Shown piece by piece: positions 52,037 through 60,735 of a DNA stretch of 64,000 bases (position 1 is its first letter; every line of letters starts with the position of its first letter). Position numbers and translations under genes: made by a program. The notes under the pieces are model-generated. The model ran no database searches. It was not told the DNA's origin and was given only the letters and a program-made list of their open reading frames with translations. The stretch is from Ruficoccus sp. ZRK36 (GTDB taxonomy: Bacteria; Verrucomicrobiota; Verrucomicrobiia; Opitutales; Cerasicoccaceae), in the NCBI RefSeq assembly GCF_019603315.1, contig NZ_CP080649.1, forward strand, positions 1,069,501 to 1,133,500, read 5' to 3'.

Positions 52037-52729
52037 CTACAGTGAGCGCTTACGTGTCCAGGCGGCGGAGGCGAAGCGTGCGGTCTCGCGGGCGAGGCGT
52101 TGCTCGTCCCAGGCAGGCGCATCGACGGGCGTAGGCGTGGTGTCGAAAAGCGCGGCGAGGCCGGTCGTGAAATCCTTTTCGAACTGTATCCAGTCGATGG
52201 ATACAGGGAGGGCGCGGGTGATGCTGCCCTGCACGAGCAGGCCGTCGCGGGTACGCTTCTGGGCGGCCCCGGCGATTTTCTCGCCGCCGGGTAGGGTGAG
52301 ATCGTACTGCTCGGGCTGCTCGAAGCAGACCGCGTGCAGCCCGTCGGTGCTTTTGATCGCGTGCAGCTCGCTGGCGAGCCCCTGTTGGGCAAGGGCGGCG
52401 GCGATCTTCTCGTGGACGAGCCGGTAGAGCGCGGCGGGGCCGTCGCGGTAGCCGCGCGCGCCGGGCGGCACGACGAGCGCGTAGGTCCAGTCGTTGAGGT
52501 GGTCCACCAGCCCGCCACCGGTGGGGCGGCGTACGAGCTCGCAGGGTAGGGCAAGGATGCGCTCGTGGGTTTCGTTAAAGGTCTGCGACAGCCCAAAGCT
52601 CCACGCCGGGTCGCTCCACCCGTAGTGCCGGAAGCGCGGTGTATCCGAAACCGGATACGCCTCCAGCAGCATCAGGTCCGTAGCCATGTTGGCGGCGGCT
52701 GAAGCGGTATGTCTGGGTAGAATGTGCAT
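52037..52729 (-). CDS. Lipoate-protein ligase A family protein
   Basis: 230 residues, BPL/LPL fold. The family signature RRPTGGGLVDHLNDWTYALV (about residues 67-86) binds the acyl-adenylate, and KIAGAAQKRTRDGLLVQGSI (about 150-169) has the catalytic lysine expected in this family. Relatives attach lipoate or octanoate to E2/GcvH proteins. The protein lacks the accessory C-terminal domain of E. coli LplA, so it could be an octanoyltransferase of the LipM type instead; ligase versus transferase cannot be decided here. Monocistronic. Confidence 0.85.
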   Translation of the reverse strand: MHILPRHTASAAANMATDLMLLEAYPVSDTPRFRHYGWSDPAWSFGLSQTFNETHERILALPCELVRRPTGGGLVDHLNDWTYALVVPPGARGYRDGPAALYRLVHEKIAAALAQQGLASELHAIKSTDGLHAVCFEQPEQYDLTLPGGEKIAGAAQKRTRDGLLVQGSITRALPVSIDWIQFEKDFTTGLAALFDTTPTPVDAPAWDEQRLARETARFASAAWTRKRSL

Positions 52730-52827
52730 CCTTCAAGACAGGCTAGGTGATCGGGGGAGGATGGCAAGATTGTGAGCGGTGAAATCGGCTTGAATGCTTA
52801 ACTTATTCTGGATAGCTTTTGTTATAG

Positions 52828-53280
52828 ATGAAGGTTAACAAAGTCGTAGCAATCTCCGCAATTGTGGTCGTTGTCTTGCTGACGTTTGTTGCTCTGCCTA
52901 TGTGTGGGCATGTTTATCGCTCACCGAGTCGTGTTAATGCCAGCAATATCAGGCAAATGGGGTTTATGCTCTCTAACTACTGCGAAGCATCTGATGGACA
53001 GCACCTCTTGCCAGCCAGTGTTTTTGCCTTGCCTGAGTATGTGGAGGACAGGAAGGAGCTTTCATTTCGCGATGTCCATGATGGGGATGTGGTACGTGGT
53101 GACTGGATTATACTCGCGTCTAGCTACCCCGTTGATCCGGGGGAAGTTATGTTGGCTGCACCCGTTCCCTACTATTTTGAATCAAAAGCACCTCAGCGTT
53201 TGGTCTGTATGGGGGATTGCGTAGTCACCCGCATGCCGGAGGATGAGTTTCTGGCCATGATGAAAGCAAGGGGGCAATGA
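52828..53280 (+). CDS. Small membrane-anchored protein, pseudopilin-tail-like (copy A)
   Basis: 150 residues. An N-terminal hydrophobic segment (VVAISAIVVVVLLTFVALPM) is followed by VNASNIRQMGFMLSNYCEAS and LPASVFALPEYVEDRKELSF. This resembles the part of Verrucomicrobial prepilin-like proteins just after the hydrophobic helix (N-x-K/RQxGxxLxxYxxxxxGxLP), but the leader-peptidase motif GFTLIE is missing. It has a short paralogue immediately downstream (ATGA-type overlap). Function unknown; likely an inner-membrane protein with a small periplasmic domain. Confidence 0.7.
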   Translation: MKVNKVVAISAIVVVVLLTFVALPMCGHVYRSPSRVNASNIRQMGFMLSNYCEASDGQHLLPASVFALPEYVEDRKELSFRDVHDGDVVRGDWIILASSYPVDPGEVMLAAPVPYYFESKAPQRLVCMGDCVVTRMPEDEFLAMMKARGQ

Positions 53281-53282
53281 GC

Positions 53283-53768
53283 ATGAAGAAGCGAATTCGT
53301 ATCCCTATTGTTCTCGCACTGATCGTGGTAGTGCTAATCGGTCTATGCGCGCTCTTCATCGCGCTCGTTGGGTCATTTTCCCCTCCGGCGATCAATACGG
53401 CGAACAGTAGTTGTCTGCGGCAGCTGGGATTCCTTTTGGTGCAGTACCAGAAAGAGCATGGGCGGTTACCGGATAGCATGTATGGACTCCCTGAATACTC
53501 TCAGGACCCTAAATACTACCAGTTTCGAGTCTCCTATGATGTGCCCAAGAGAGGAGCCGACTGGATCATTGCTACCCGTGTGTGGCCTGAGGACAGTGAT
53601 GCGCAACGGATCATCGCAGCGGCACCGTTCCCGAGCGAATGGCATACAGGACAGATGATGCGACTGGTCCTGCGTGGGAGTGGCGCTACGGATTGGATCC
53701 CCGAAGACGAGTTTCTGTCGCAAATTGCCGTCCAGGCATGGAATGAGTTTTCTTCCACAGGTAAATGA
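53283..53768 (+). CDS. Small membrane-anchored protein, pseudopilin-tail-like (copy B)
   Basis: 161 residues from ATG 53283, preferred over ATG 53277 because the purine-rich AAGGGGG (53268-53274) has an 8-bp spacing to it. Same layout as copy A: hydrophobic segment IVLALIVVVLIGLCALFIAL, then NSSCLRQLGFLLVQYQKEHG, RLPDSMYGLPEYSQDPKYYQ, GADWIIATRV, and an end motif IPEDEFLSQ matching copy A's MPEDEFLAM. The two are tandem duplicates. The TGA stop is inside the loop of a hairpin (53755-53776). Confidence 0.7.
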   Translation: MKKRIRIPIVLALIVVVLIGLCALFIALVGSFSPPAINTANSSCLRQLGFLLVQYQKEHGRLPDSMYGLPEYSQDPKYYQFRVSYDVPKRGADWIIATRVWPEDSDAQRIIAAAPFPSEWHTGQMMRLVLRGSGATDWIPEDEFLSQIAVQAWNEFSSTGK

Positions 53769-53831
53769 ACCCGTGGCGGTCGCCCTCGGCCTCTTCTTCG
53801 CGCTCTTTGTGTCCTTTGCGGTTTCTCTATC

Positions 53832-54785
53832 CTAAAAATCCACGCCCTTCTTCAGGCGCACGGGGGCGGCGGAGCGGCCGCTGGTTTGCTCGTACCATTG
53901 GCGGGAGGCGGCGGGGACTTCCATCTCGTCGAGCTGGAACTCATAGGAAATCGGGACGGTCTTGAGCTTGCCCACGAGCGGAGCCAGCTCAAAGCGCAGG
54001 TCAGAGGCGCGGCGCTGGCCCTCGCAGGAGGCGGCCTGGATGAGGTCTTCGGGCAGCCCAAAGCGCTTCAGGATGCGCAGGCCCATATCGTGGCGGGTGA
54101 CGGTTTCGTTGCCGGCCCAGTGAAAGATGCCGTGCAGGTTGCGACGCTCGCACAGCTCGACGAGCAGCTCGCCGAGATTGGCGGCGGAGAGGGGCTGGCG
54201 GATCTCATCGGTGAAGAGGGTGGGGCGCTCGCCTGCGGCCCAGGCGTGGAAAAGCTTCTCGTGAACCGAGCGGGTACCGGAGGGGCTGTTTCCGGTGAGG
54301 ATGGGGATGCGCAGGACGGTGGCCTCGTCCACACCGTGTTCGAGCACTTCGCGCTCGGCCAGGAGCTTGAGCTGGCCGTAGAGGCCGATGGGGTTGGGCA
54401 GGTCCGTCGAGCGGTAGGGGGTGCCGCTCTGCCCGTCGAAGACCATGTCCGTAGACAGGTGGATGAGGCGGCAGCCCAGGTGGTGGGCGACCTGCGCGAG
54501 GCGACGGGGGAGGGCGACGTTGAGCTTCTCGGCGCGCTCGGGGTCGGCGTCGCAGTCAGCGGGGCTGGAGACGGCGGCGGCGTGGATGATCACGTCCGGA
54601 AAGAGCTCCAGCAATGGGCCGACGATGCTCTCGGGCTCGCTGAGGTCGAGCTGGTGCAGGTTGAGGCCTTTAGGGGTCGGCTTACGCGAGTGGTAAAAGG
54701 CGTGGACTTCGTGGTTGCGGGCCAGGGCGGCGAGGGCGGCATGGTGGCCGGCGAGGCCGGAGGCTCCTGTCAGGGCTATTTTCAT
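53832..54785 (-). CDS. RmlD-like NAD(P)-dependent sugar reductase
   Basis: 317 residues, extended SDR. Cofactor loop TGASGLAGHHA (about residues 6-16), STDMVFDGQSGTPYRSTDLP, then the catalytic YGQLK (Y-x3-K, about 138) and a PTLFTDEIRQPLSAANLGEL region. This is the pattern of dTDP-4-dehydrorhamnose reductase, which makes dTDP-rhamnose, but no rmlABC genes are next to it, so it may act on another nucleotide sugar. Monocistronic, facing hisC across an 86-bp divergent gap. Confidence 0.82.
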   Translation of the reverse strand: MKIALTGASGLAGHHAALAALARNHEVHAFYHSRKPTPKGLNLHQLDLSEPESIVGPLLELFPDVIIHAAAVSSPADCDADPERAEKLNVALPRRLAQVAHHLGCRLIHLSTDMVFDGQSGTPYRSTDLPNPIGLYGQLKLLAEREVLEHGVDEATVLRIPILTGNSPSGTRSVHEKLFHAWAAGERPTLFTDEIRQPLSAANLGELLVELCERRNLHGIFHWAGNETVTRHDMGLRILKRFGLPEDLIQAASCEGQRRASDLRFELAPLVGKLKTVPISYEFQLDEMEVPAASRQWYEQTSGRSAAPVRLKKGVDF

Positions 54786-54871
54786 CAGGTACGGAAGATG
54801 CTGATCGTGGCAGTCTGTGGTTTAGGATTGCAAGCAAAGGGGGATATGACAGCTTAAGGGGTCTTTTTCAA

Positions 54872-56005
54872 ATGAAATACCGGGATTTGGTCAGGCCGGG
54901 AGTACTCTCCCTGCCAGTTTATGAGCCGGGTCGACCGATTGAGGACGTGGCACGCGAATTCGGCCTCGACCCCAACGGCGTGCTTAAGCTCGCCTCTAAT
55001 GAAAACGCCATGGGCCCCTCGCCCAAGGCTGTCGAAGCCGCTGCGCAAGCCATGCGGCACGCTCACCTGTACCCGGATGGCAGCGCCATCGCGCTGCGTG
55101 AAAAGCTGGCCGAGGTACGCGGCCTCAAGCCGGAGCAGATCTTTGTCGGTACCGGTTCAAACGAAGTCATGGTGCTGCTGGCTCAGGCCTTTGCCGGGCC
55201 GGGCGACGAGATCATCTTCGGCGAGTACGCCTTTATCGTGTATAAGCTGGCGGCGTTGCTCTTTGGCGCGAAGCCGGTCTCCGTCCCGATGCCGGGCCTC
55301 GCGCACGACCTCGACGCGATGGCCGACGCGGTGACCGACCGCACCCGGATCATTTTCATGCCCTGCCCGAACAATCCGACGGGTACGGTAGTCGATCCGG
55401 ACGACCTCAAGTCCTTCATTCGGCAGCTCCCCGAGCACGTGATTTTCTGCTTCGACGAGGCCTATGCCGAGTATCTCGATGAGCCCGCTGATCTGCGTCC
55501 GCTCATCGACGAGGGCTACAAGGTCTTCTGCACGCGTACCTTCTCCAAAATTTACGGTCTGGCCTCGCTGCGCGTGGGCTACGGCTACGGCGATCCCGAG
55601 CTGATCAAGCTTCTGAATCAGGTCCGCCAGCCCTTTAACAGCACCGGAATTGGCCAGGCGGCCGCACTGGCGGCGCTCGATGACCACGCTTTTGTGACGC
55701 GTTCCCGTGAATCCAACCGCGCGGGCCTGAAGCAGCTGACCGAGGGCTTCAAGCGCCTCGGGCTGGACTGCCCGCCGAGTGAGGCGAACTTTGTGCTCAT
55801 GGCGGTCGCGGACTCACGGAAGGTTTTTGAACTGCTGGAGGCCCGTGGCATCATTGTCCGCCCGCTGCATGGTTACGGGTTGTCCGAGTATCTGCGGGTG
55901 ACGGTGGGCACTGAGGAGGAAAATACCAGGTTGCTGGGCGCGCTGGAGGAGCTTCTGGCCGGACCGGATGCCGCATCGCTGAAAGGAGAGTCGGAACGAC
56001 GGTGA
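54872..56005 (+). CDS. hisC: Histidinol-phosphate aminotransferase
   Basis: 377 residues, PLP aminotransferase class I/II. LASNENAMGPSPKAVEAAAQ at the N-terminus (substrate site), NPTGTVVDPDDL, FCFDEAYAEYLDEPADLRPL (Asp contacting PLP) and TFSKIYGLASLRVGYGYGDP with the Schiff-base lysine (about residue 227). It converts imidazole-acetol phosphate to histidinol phosphate and may also serve aromatic amino acids. The GTG of the next gene overlaps its stop (GTGA), so they are translationally coupled. Confidence 0.95.
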   Translation: MKYRDLVRPGVLSLPVYEPGRPIEDVAREFGLDPNGVLKLASNENAMGPSPKAVEAAAQAMRHAHLYPDGSAIALREKLAEVRGLKPEQIFVGTGSNEVMVLLAQAFAGPGDEIIFGEYAFIVYKLAALLFGAKPVSVPMPGLAHDLDAMADAVTDRTRIIFMPCPNNPTGTVVDPDDLKSFIRQLPEHVIFCFDEAYAEYLDEPADLRPLIDEGYKVFCTRTFSKIYGLASLRVGYGYGDPELIKLLNQVRQPFNSTGIGQAAALAALDDHAFVTRSRESNRAGLKQLTEGFKRLGLDCPPSEANFVLMAVADSRKVFELLEARGIIVRPLHGYGLSEYLRVTVGTEEENTRLLGALEELLAGPDAASLKGESERR

Positions 56006-57309
56006 ATTTGACCGCCATCGATTTTCTTCTCTACGGAGTCTTTCTCCTACTGCTGCTGTTTATCAACGCGATGCTGGTCGTCTGTGAGATCAGCATGGTC
56101 AAGGTGCGCTACAGCCTCCTCGATGACGAGGCGATGGATCGCCTGCGCCAGAGCCGCCGGGTGGCCCTGCTGCTGGATCGGGGTGGCCAGATCGCCCAGG
56201 TGCTGCGCTTTGGGGTGCTGCTGACGACAGTCGGGCTCGGTCTGGTGCTCGTGCCTACGATCTTCTTCCTGATCGGGCGTATCGAGTGGTTTTCAGAACA
56301 GCCGGGTAAGACCTTGCTGGTCTTGTTTACCTTTGTCCTGACGGTCTCGCTAACGAGCGTATTCGGTTTTCTGGTTCCGCGCGGGATTGCGCTGGCTTAT
56401 CCGCAGGCTTCGCTGCGCTTCTCCTCGTGGTTTATCCTGGGCTTTGTCACGCTGGTTTCGCCGTGGTCCCGCATCCTCCGCAAGGTTGCCGGGCTGGTCC
56501 TGCAGCCTTTCCAACTGAAGCTGAAGGAAGACTTTAACGTGCTCGACTACGAGGTGCAGATCCGTGCTCTCGGTGAGGAAGAGGTCTCCGTCAGCCCGCG
56601 TATCCGCAATCTGCTTCGCAACGCCCTGCGCATCCGGGACCTGGAAGTCTCGGACGTGCTCCTGCCGCGCAATCAGGTCAAGTACATGGATGTGAACCTC
56701 ACGGTGGAGGAAAACCTGGCCATGGCCCGCGAGAGCGGGCACACGCGTTTCCCATTGTGTGAGGAGGACCTCGACCACTGCATCGGCCTGATCCACATCA
56801 AGGACATCTTCCGCCGCAAGGGGCAGGTCGTGGACCTGTTGCGCATCCGCCGCCAGATTCTGAGTTTCGACGAGTCCGATCCGCTGGAAAACGCCATGGA
56901 AACGATGCTTCAGCAGAAGTTTCACATGGCCGTGGTGAGGGATGAGTTCGGCGGCACGCTTGGCCTGATCACCCTGGAGGGCATTTTGGAGGTGCTCGTC
57001 GGAGATATTCAGGACGAGTTCGACGTGGCGGAAACCGCCATGGTCCGTCCGGTGGGCGAAGAGGCCTTCCATGTCGACGGGCTCACGCCCCTGCACGATC
57101 TGGAGGAGGCGCTGGAGATCAACGTCGGCGATACCGAGGCGTCCACCTTTGGGGGCTGGATTACCGACGAGCTTGGCCGGATGCCGGATGCAGGCGAAAA
57201 CTTCGAAATCGAGACTCCGCCACTCGCGGTTACCATTCTCGAAGTGGACGAGAAACGCATCCTGTCGGCAACGGTTCGCCTGCGCTCCGACGAAGAGGCT
57301 GAGGATTAA
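56002..57309 (+). CDS. CorC/HlyC (CNNM) family protein with CBS domains
   Basis: 435 residues from GTG 56002. A DUF21 membrane domain with about four helices (FLLYGVFLLLLLFINAMLVV; FGVLLTTVGLGLVLVPTIFF) precedes a CBS pair (about residues 215-330: SDVLLPRNQVKYMDVNLTVE, HTRFPLCEEDLDHCIGLIHI, FHMAVVRDEFGGTLGLITLE) and a CorC_HlyC C-terminal domain. Members are Mg2+/Co2+ efflux-related. It forms a two-gene unit with hisC. The stop TAA is centred in the 10-bp palindrome GGATTAATCC (57303-57312). Confidence 0.93.
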   Translation: MNLTAIDFLLYGVFLLLLLFINAMLVVCEISMVKVRYSLLDDEAMDRLRQSRRVALLLDRGGQIAQVLRFGVLLTTVGLGLVLVPTIFFLIGRIEWFSEQPGKTLLVLFTFVLTVSLTSVFGFLVPRGIALAYPQASLRFSSWFILGFVTLVSPWSRILRKVAGLVLQPFQLKLKEDFNVLDYEVQIRALGEEEVSVSPRIRNLLRNALRIRDLEVSDVLLPRNQVKYMDVNLTVEENLAMARESGHTRFPLCEEDLDHCIGLIHIKDIFRRKGQVVDLLRIRRQILSFDESDPLENAMETMLQQKFHMAVVRDEFGGTLGLITLEGILEVLVGDIQDEFDVAETAMVRPVGEEAFHVDGLTPLHDLEEALEINVGDTEASTFGGWITDELGRMPDAGENFEIETPPLAVTILEVDEKRILSATVRLRSDEEAED

Positions 57310-57506
57310 TCCGCTGCTGATTCCCTGCGCCGCATGTTGTAGACGGGTACGATGGCCGTTGGCGGAGCAACCGCATATATCGGGCGATTGCCCAGTGTGC
57401 GGCTCAATATCCTTCCCGCTGATGCGGCACTATGAGCCATTCACCGTCTCCCTCTCGGAGGCGAGACAAGCGGGGCGCTATCCTGAAACGTGCTTTTTTG
57501 CCAAGC

Positions 57507-59153
57507 TCAGCTTGGGCGCTGCTTCTCAGGGTGGATAATGGTATCCAGCTCGATCAGTAGCGTCTCCCGGTCCTGCGTGTAGATGAAGCGGTCGCTACCG
57601 AGGCTGCGGTAGGCCTTCATGAGCAGATCCGCCGAGGGGCGGCGCATTTGCAGGAGTTTCTTGAGGTAGGTGCCGAGTTGGGCCGAGTTGCCCATGTCGA
57701 TCTCAAGTTCGATCAAGCGGGAAAGGGCAGCCTGATTGTCTGAATTAGCCTCGATCGCTTTCGTCAGGATTTTGCGGGCCTGTTCCTTGCCGCCCAGGTC
57801 GACAAAGCGGCGGGAAACGGCGATGAGGGTGTCTACACGGACACTGCTCTGCTTGAGGAACTGCTCAAGGTAGATGTCGCTGTAGTCCTTGTTGCCGATT
57901 CCATAGTAGGCGACGGCTCGGAGGCTGTTAAAGACGCCGAGATTACGCTCCATCCACTCGGGTTTTTCTTTGGCCAGCTCTTCGGTGAAGTTGATCGCAC
58001 CCTGATAATCAGAGCTGGTGATGTGGGCTTCGACCAGCAGCAGGGCAAACGGGGCGATGTTGAAATCGTTCTCCAGTGCGGCTTCGTAGATGCGCCGTGC
58101 CAGGTCCACCCGGCCGGAGTCGGTGGCATAATTTGCCAGGGCGATCAGAGCTTTTTCGTTATCTCCGAACTGATGCAGGATGGTTTCTGCCTCACGATCG
58201 GCGCGCTCCTGTTGATCGGTATTGTCGAGGCTGTAGAGCAGGTCGATGCGGGGGGTAACGCTGAGGGGGGAATTAATGTTTCTGAGGACGGCATAGCGGC
58301 GTGCTTTCGCGTGCTCGCCCATGTCGCGGTAGAAACGGCTCATCAAGGCATAAATCGGCTCATCGTTAGGATACTTGCCCAGGGATGATTCCAGCTTCGA
58401 AATGGCCGCCTGCTGCTGGCCACGGTCCCAGCTGATGTTGGCGGAGAGCAGAGTGCCCTCAAGGTCGTCGTCCAGGTCGTAGTCTCTCACATAGTCCTCG
58501 GCCTGGTCGAAATCGCCTCGGTAGTAGTGGGCCGTGGCAGCCGCCAGGGCCAGCAGGCGCTGGACTTCGGGGCCAGGATCTTTGCTGAGCAGGTTATCGG
58601 CGACATCCATCACCTCCTGGTCCTGCTGATAGCGCAGTAGCATCTGGATGTAGCGCTTTAGATATTCCTTGTCATTACCCGCGTAGGGGATGCCGCCACG
58701 CATGATGCTGATGGCGTCTTCCGGGGGACGCTTTGCCAGCAGGCTAAACTCCGAGAGCATTGAGCGGCCCTCCAGGTTCGTCGGGTTATGGACGACACCG
58801 GAGCGCAGGAAGAAATACGCTTTGCGGACATCGCTCTCCCGCAGATACTGTTTCGCCTGTTCGATTTCGTAGTCACCACGCTGCTTTTGGAAGCCCTCCA
58901 TATTCCAGGGGAGGGTGAGGACGTCGGTGTACGAGACCTCCTCGTAGCTTTTGCGCTCCTTGAAGTAGAAGTAGATGGCCGTGGCCCCTGCCAGGTAGCT
59001 CGCAATGACCAGTAGGGCGAGGGTCCCGAAGATGCGCCCCCACAGGAACCGGATGCGCCACTTTCCGCTGGGCCCTCTTTGTCGTACGGCGAATCCCAGC
59101 AAAATGGTTTTTCGGCTGCTTTTGGAATCGGATTTTGTGTTCTTACGGGCCAT
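57507..59153 (-). CDS. TPR-repeat membrane-anchored protein next to exopolysaccharide locus
   Basis: 548 residues. A basic start and one membrane helix (about residues 35-54, RIFGTLALLVIASYLAGATA) precede a long helical repeat region of TPR type to the end (for instance AQQYLR-type helices, YALMSRFYRDMGEHAKARRY, ALIALANYATDSGRVDLARR). It should face the periplasm. Divergently oriented from the OMP-Wza-Wzc operon across 302 bp, so a role in assembly or export of the same polysaccharide is plausible, as TPR proteins are common there, but unproven. The stop sits in the loop of a 6-bp hairpin (57501-57515). Confidence 0.85.
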   Translation of the reverse strand: MARKNTKSDSKSSRKTILLGFAVRQRGPSGKWRIRFLWGRIFGTLALLVIASYLAGATAIYFYFKERKSYEEVSYTDVLTLPWNMEGFQKQRGDYEIEQAKQYLRESDVRKAYFFLRSGVVHNPTNLEGRSMLSEFSLLAKRPPEDAISIMRGGIPYAGNDKEYLKRYIQMLLRYQQDQEVMDVADNLLSKDPGPEVQRLLALAAATAHYYRGDFDQAEDYVRDYDLDDDLEGTLLSANISWDRGQQQAAISKLESSLGKYPNDEPIYALMSRFYRDMGEHAKARRYAVLRNINSPLSVTPRIDLLYSLDNTDQQERADREAETILHQFGDNEKALIALANYATDSGRVDLARRIYEAALENDFNIAPFALLLVEAHITSSDYQGAINFTEELAKEKPEWMERNLGVFNSLRAVAYYGIGNKDYSDIYLEQFLKQSSVRVDTLIAVSRRFVDLGGKEQARKILTKAIEANSDNQAALSRLIELEIDMGNSAQLGTYLKKLLQMRRPSADLLMKAYRSLGSDRFIYTQDRETLLIELDTIIHPEKQRPS

Positions 59154-59455
59154 AGCGAGAATAGTAAAGGTATTGAAACTCGAATAGAGATGCAGTTGCT
59201 AGACAAGAGGACAGGTCATCTTTGGGAACGTTTCATGAAAATCAATGCGGTTTTTTGCCTGTAATGTGACGATTAGGGTTTTTTTGACTGGAGTTTGGGA
59301 GTAGAACGCTCTTGACTAGGCTAGTGGTGTGTGGCAAATCCGGGAATATTCTGACTCAATGCTTTAAATAAGAGTTAATCTTGCCTTGCCCATCAGTTTC
59401 TGCAAGTTGTCGGGCTCTGCGATTAATCAATCCTACCACCTGCTGCAAACCGTCT
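59154..59455. other. Divergent intergenic region of the exopolysaccharide locus
   Basis: 302 bp with no convincing gene between the divergent TPR and outer-membrane barrel genes. It is AT-rich with T-runs (around 59250 and 59279) and a -35-like TTGACT near 59312, but no clear -10 at the right distance. Promoters for both directions must lie here. Confidence 0.6.
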
Positions 59456-60652
59456 ATGAAAAAAACATCTCCTCTCTCCGCCCTGATCGGAGCCGCCGCA
59501 CTTCTTGCTGGTGGTACTGCTCAAGCGGCACCTCTCGTGACTGTCGCTGATACGGTCGATATTTTCTTTAATGGCATTGTCGCTGGCCGCTATCAGACGA
59601 ATGTCTTTAACTCTGCCACCGCAGAAGATGATTTTCTGTTTATCGTCGGCCCTGGTGTGGAGATGAATCTCGGACGCAATAGCCTGTTTAACGTCAACCT
59701 GCTGTTCCGCGAAGACTTTTACTTTTACAACCGCTTTGATAACCTGAACACGCAGCGGGCAAACCTTTACCTCGACGCCAGCTACGAGAATGGCCCGATT
59801 TCGGCTGAGACCGGCTTCTCCTATGTCCAGACCCAGCAGAACTCGCAGGGGACAAACATTGGTAACCCGGCTTTGAATTCTAACCTGGTTAAGCGCGACC
59901 TCTACAACGCCTTCATCGATGGCCAGTATGAGATCTCCACGAAGTACTGGATGTCTGGTGGCTTCACCTGGAGCCGCACCGATTACACCAATAATCAGAC
60001 CTTTGGTGGTGCTTATGCCAGCAACGACACTTACACCCTGCCCGTCGATCTGTTTTACAAGGTGACTCCCAAGTGGAGCCTTGGACCGGGCTTCCGTTAC
60101 CGCTACACCGATACCGAGCCGACCAATACCGAGCCTGGCCGTAACTATAACGACTACTTCCTCAACCTCGCCGTTACCGGTGAAGTCCTCCCCAAGCTGG
60201 ATGCGAATGTGAATATCGGTTATCAGATTCGTGACGGTGGTGGCGTGACCAGTGACGGTCGCTTTGCCATCTACTCGAATTTCACCTACAAGTTCTCCGA
60301 CAAGCTGAATCTGTTCTTCGATATCAACAAGGACTTCGGTGTCGGTGGTCAGGGTACTTCGACTGACAACATTGGCACGGGTGTGGGTGCCCAGTACCAG
60401 ATCAATACCTACCTCGCAGCGCAGGCAGACTTTGATTACTACAACACCCAGTACCAGACGAATCAGTCAACGACTGCTGGTGTTGCTGGCCGCGAAGATA
60501 ACACTTACACGGCCGGTGCTTCCATCACTTGGACCCCGGATCCGATCTTCAGCCTTTCGCTTGGTTACACCTACTTTAAGAATGACTCGAACAGACCCGG
60601 CCTCAGTTACGATAACAATATCGTGAATCTCCAGGCCTCTATCCGCTACTAA
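59456..60652 (+). CDS. Outer-membrane beta-barrel protein of the exopolysaccharide locus
   Basis: 398 residues from ATG 59456, where the signal peptide MKKTSPLSALIGAAALLAGG starts; the upstream in-frame ATG at 59381 lacks one. After the signal, alternating amphipathic strands rich in Tyr/Asn/Asp (FYFYNRFDNLNTQRANLYLD; NTYTAGASITWTPDPIFSLS) give a 12-18 strand barrel pattern. The last residue is Tyr (VNLQASIRY), the usual BAM recognition signal. It resembles OMPs found in PEP-CTERM/exosortase-linked exopolysaccharide clusters, but a secretin-like export pore versus structural role is undetermined. Its TAA is in a 6-bp hairpin loop. Confidence 0.88.
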   Translation: MKKTSPLSALIGAAALLAGGTAQAAPLVTVADTVDIFFNGIVAGRYQTNVFNSATAEDDFLFIVGPGVEMNLGRNSLFNVNLLFREDFYFYNRFDNLNTQRANLYLDASYENGPISAETGFSYVQTQQNSQGTNIGNPALNSNLVKRDLYNAFIDGQYEISTKYWMSGGFTWSRTDYTNNQTFGGAYASNDTYTLPVDLFYKVTPKWSLGPGFRYRYTDTEPTNTEPGRNYNDYFLNLAVTGEVLPKLDANVNIGYQIRDGGGVTSDGRFAIYSNFTYKFSDKLNLFFDINKDFGVGGQGTSTDNIGTGVGAQYQINTYLAAQADFDYYNTQYQTNQSTTAGVAGREDNTYTAGASITWTPDPIFSLSLGYTYFKNDSNRPGLSYDNNIVNLQASIRY

Positions 60653-60676
60653 CGGATAATTAGTCTGAACATTTTC

Positions 60677-60711
60677 ATTGCGGGAAGGTCCCATTGGTTC
60701 CTTCCCGCAAT
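60677..60711 (+). other. Strong 12-bp hairpin between the barrel gene and wza-like gene
   Basis: ATTGCGGGAAGG (60677-60688) and CCTTCCCGCAAT (60700-60711) pair perfectly over 12 bp with an 11-nt loop. No T-run follows and the next start is 24 bp away. It could stabilise the upstream mRNA or act as an attenuator between the two genes. Confidence 0.6.
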
Positions 60712-60735
60712 TGTCTAATAAACCCTATATCTACC

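Noticed and set aside
57359-57538. Small plus-strand frame with a CPVCGS zinc-ribbon-like stretch from TTG 57359
   Set aside because: No ribosome-binding site, overlap with the end of the TPR gene and no clear second Cys pair; most likely chance.
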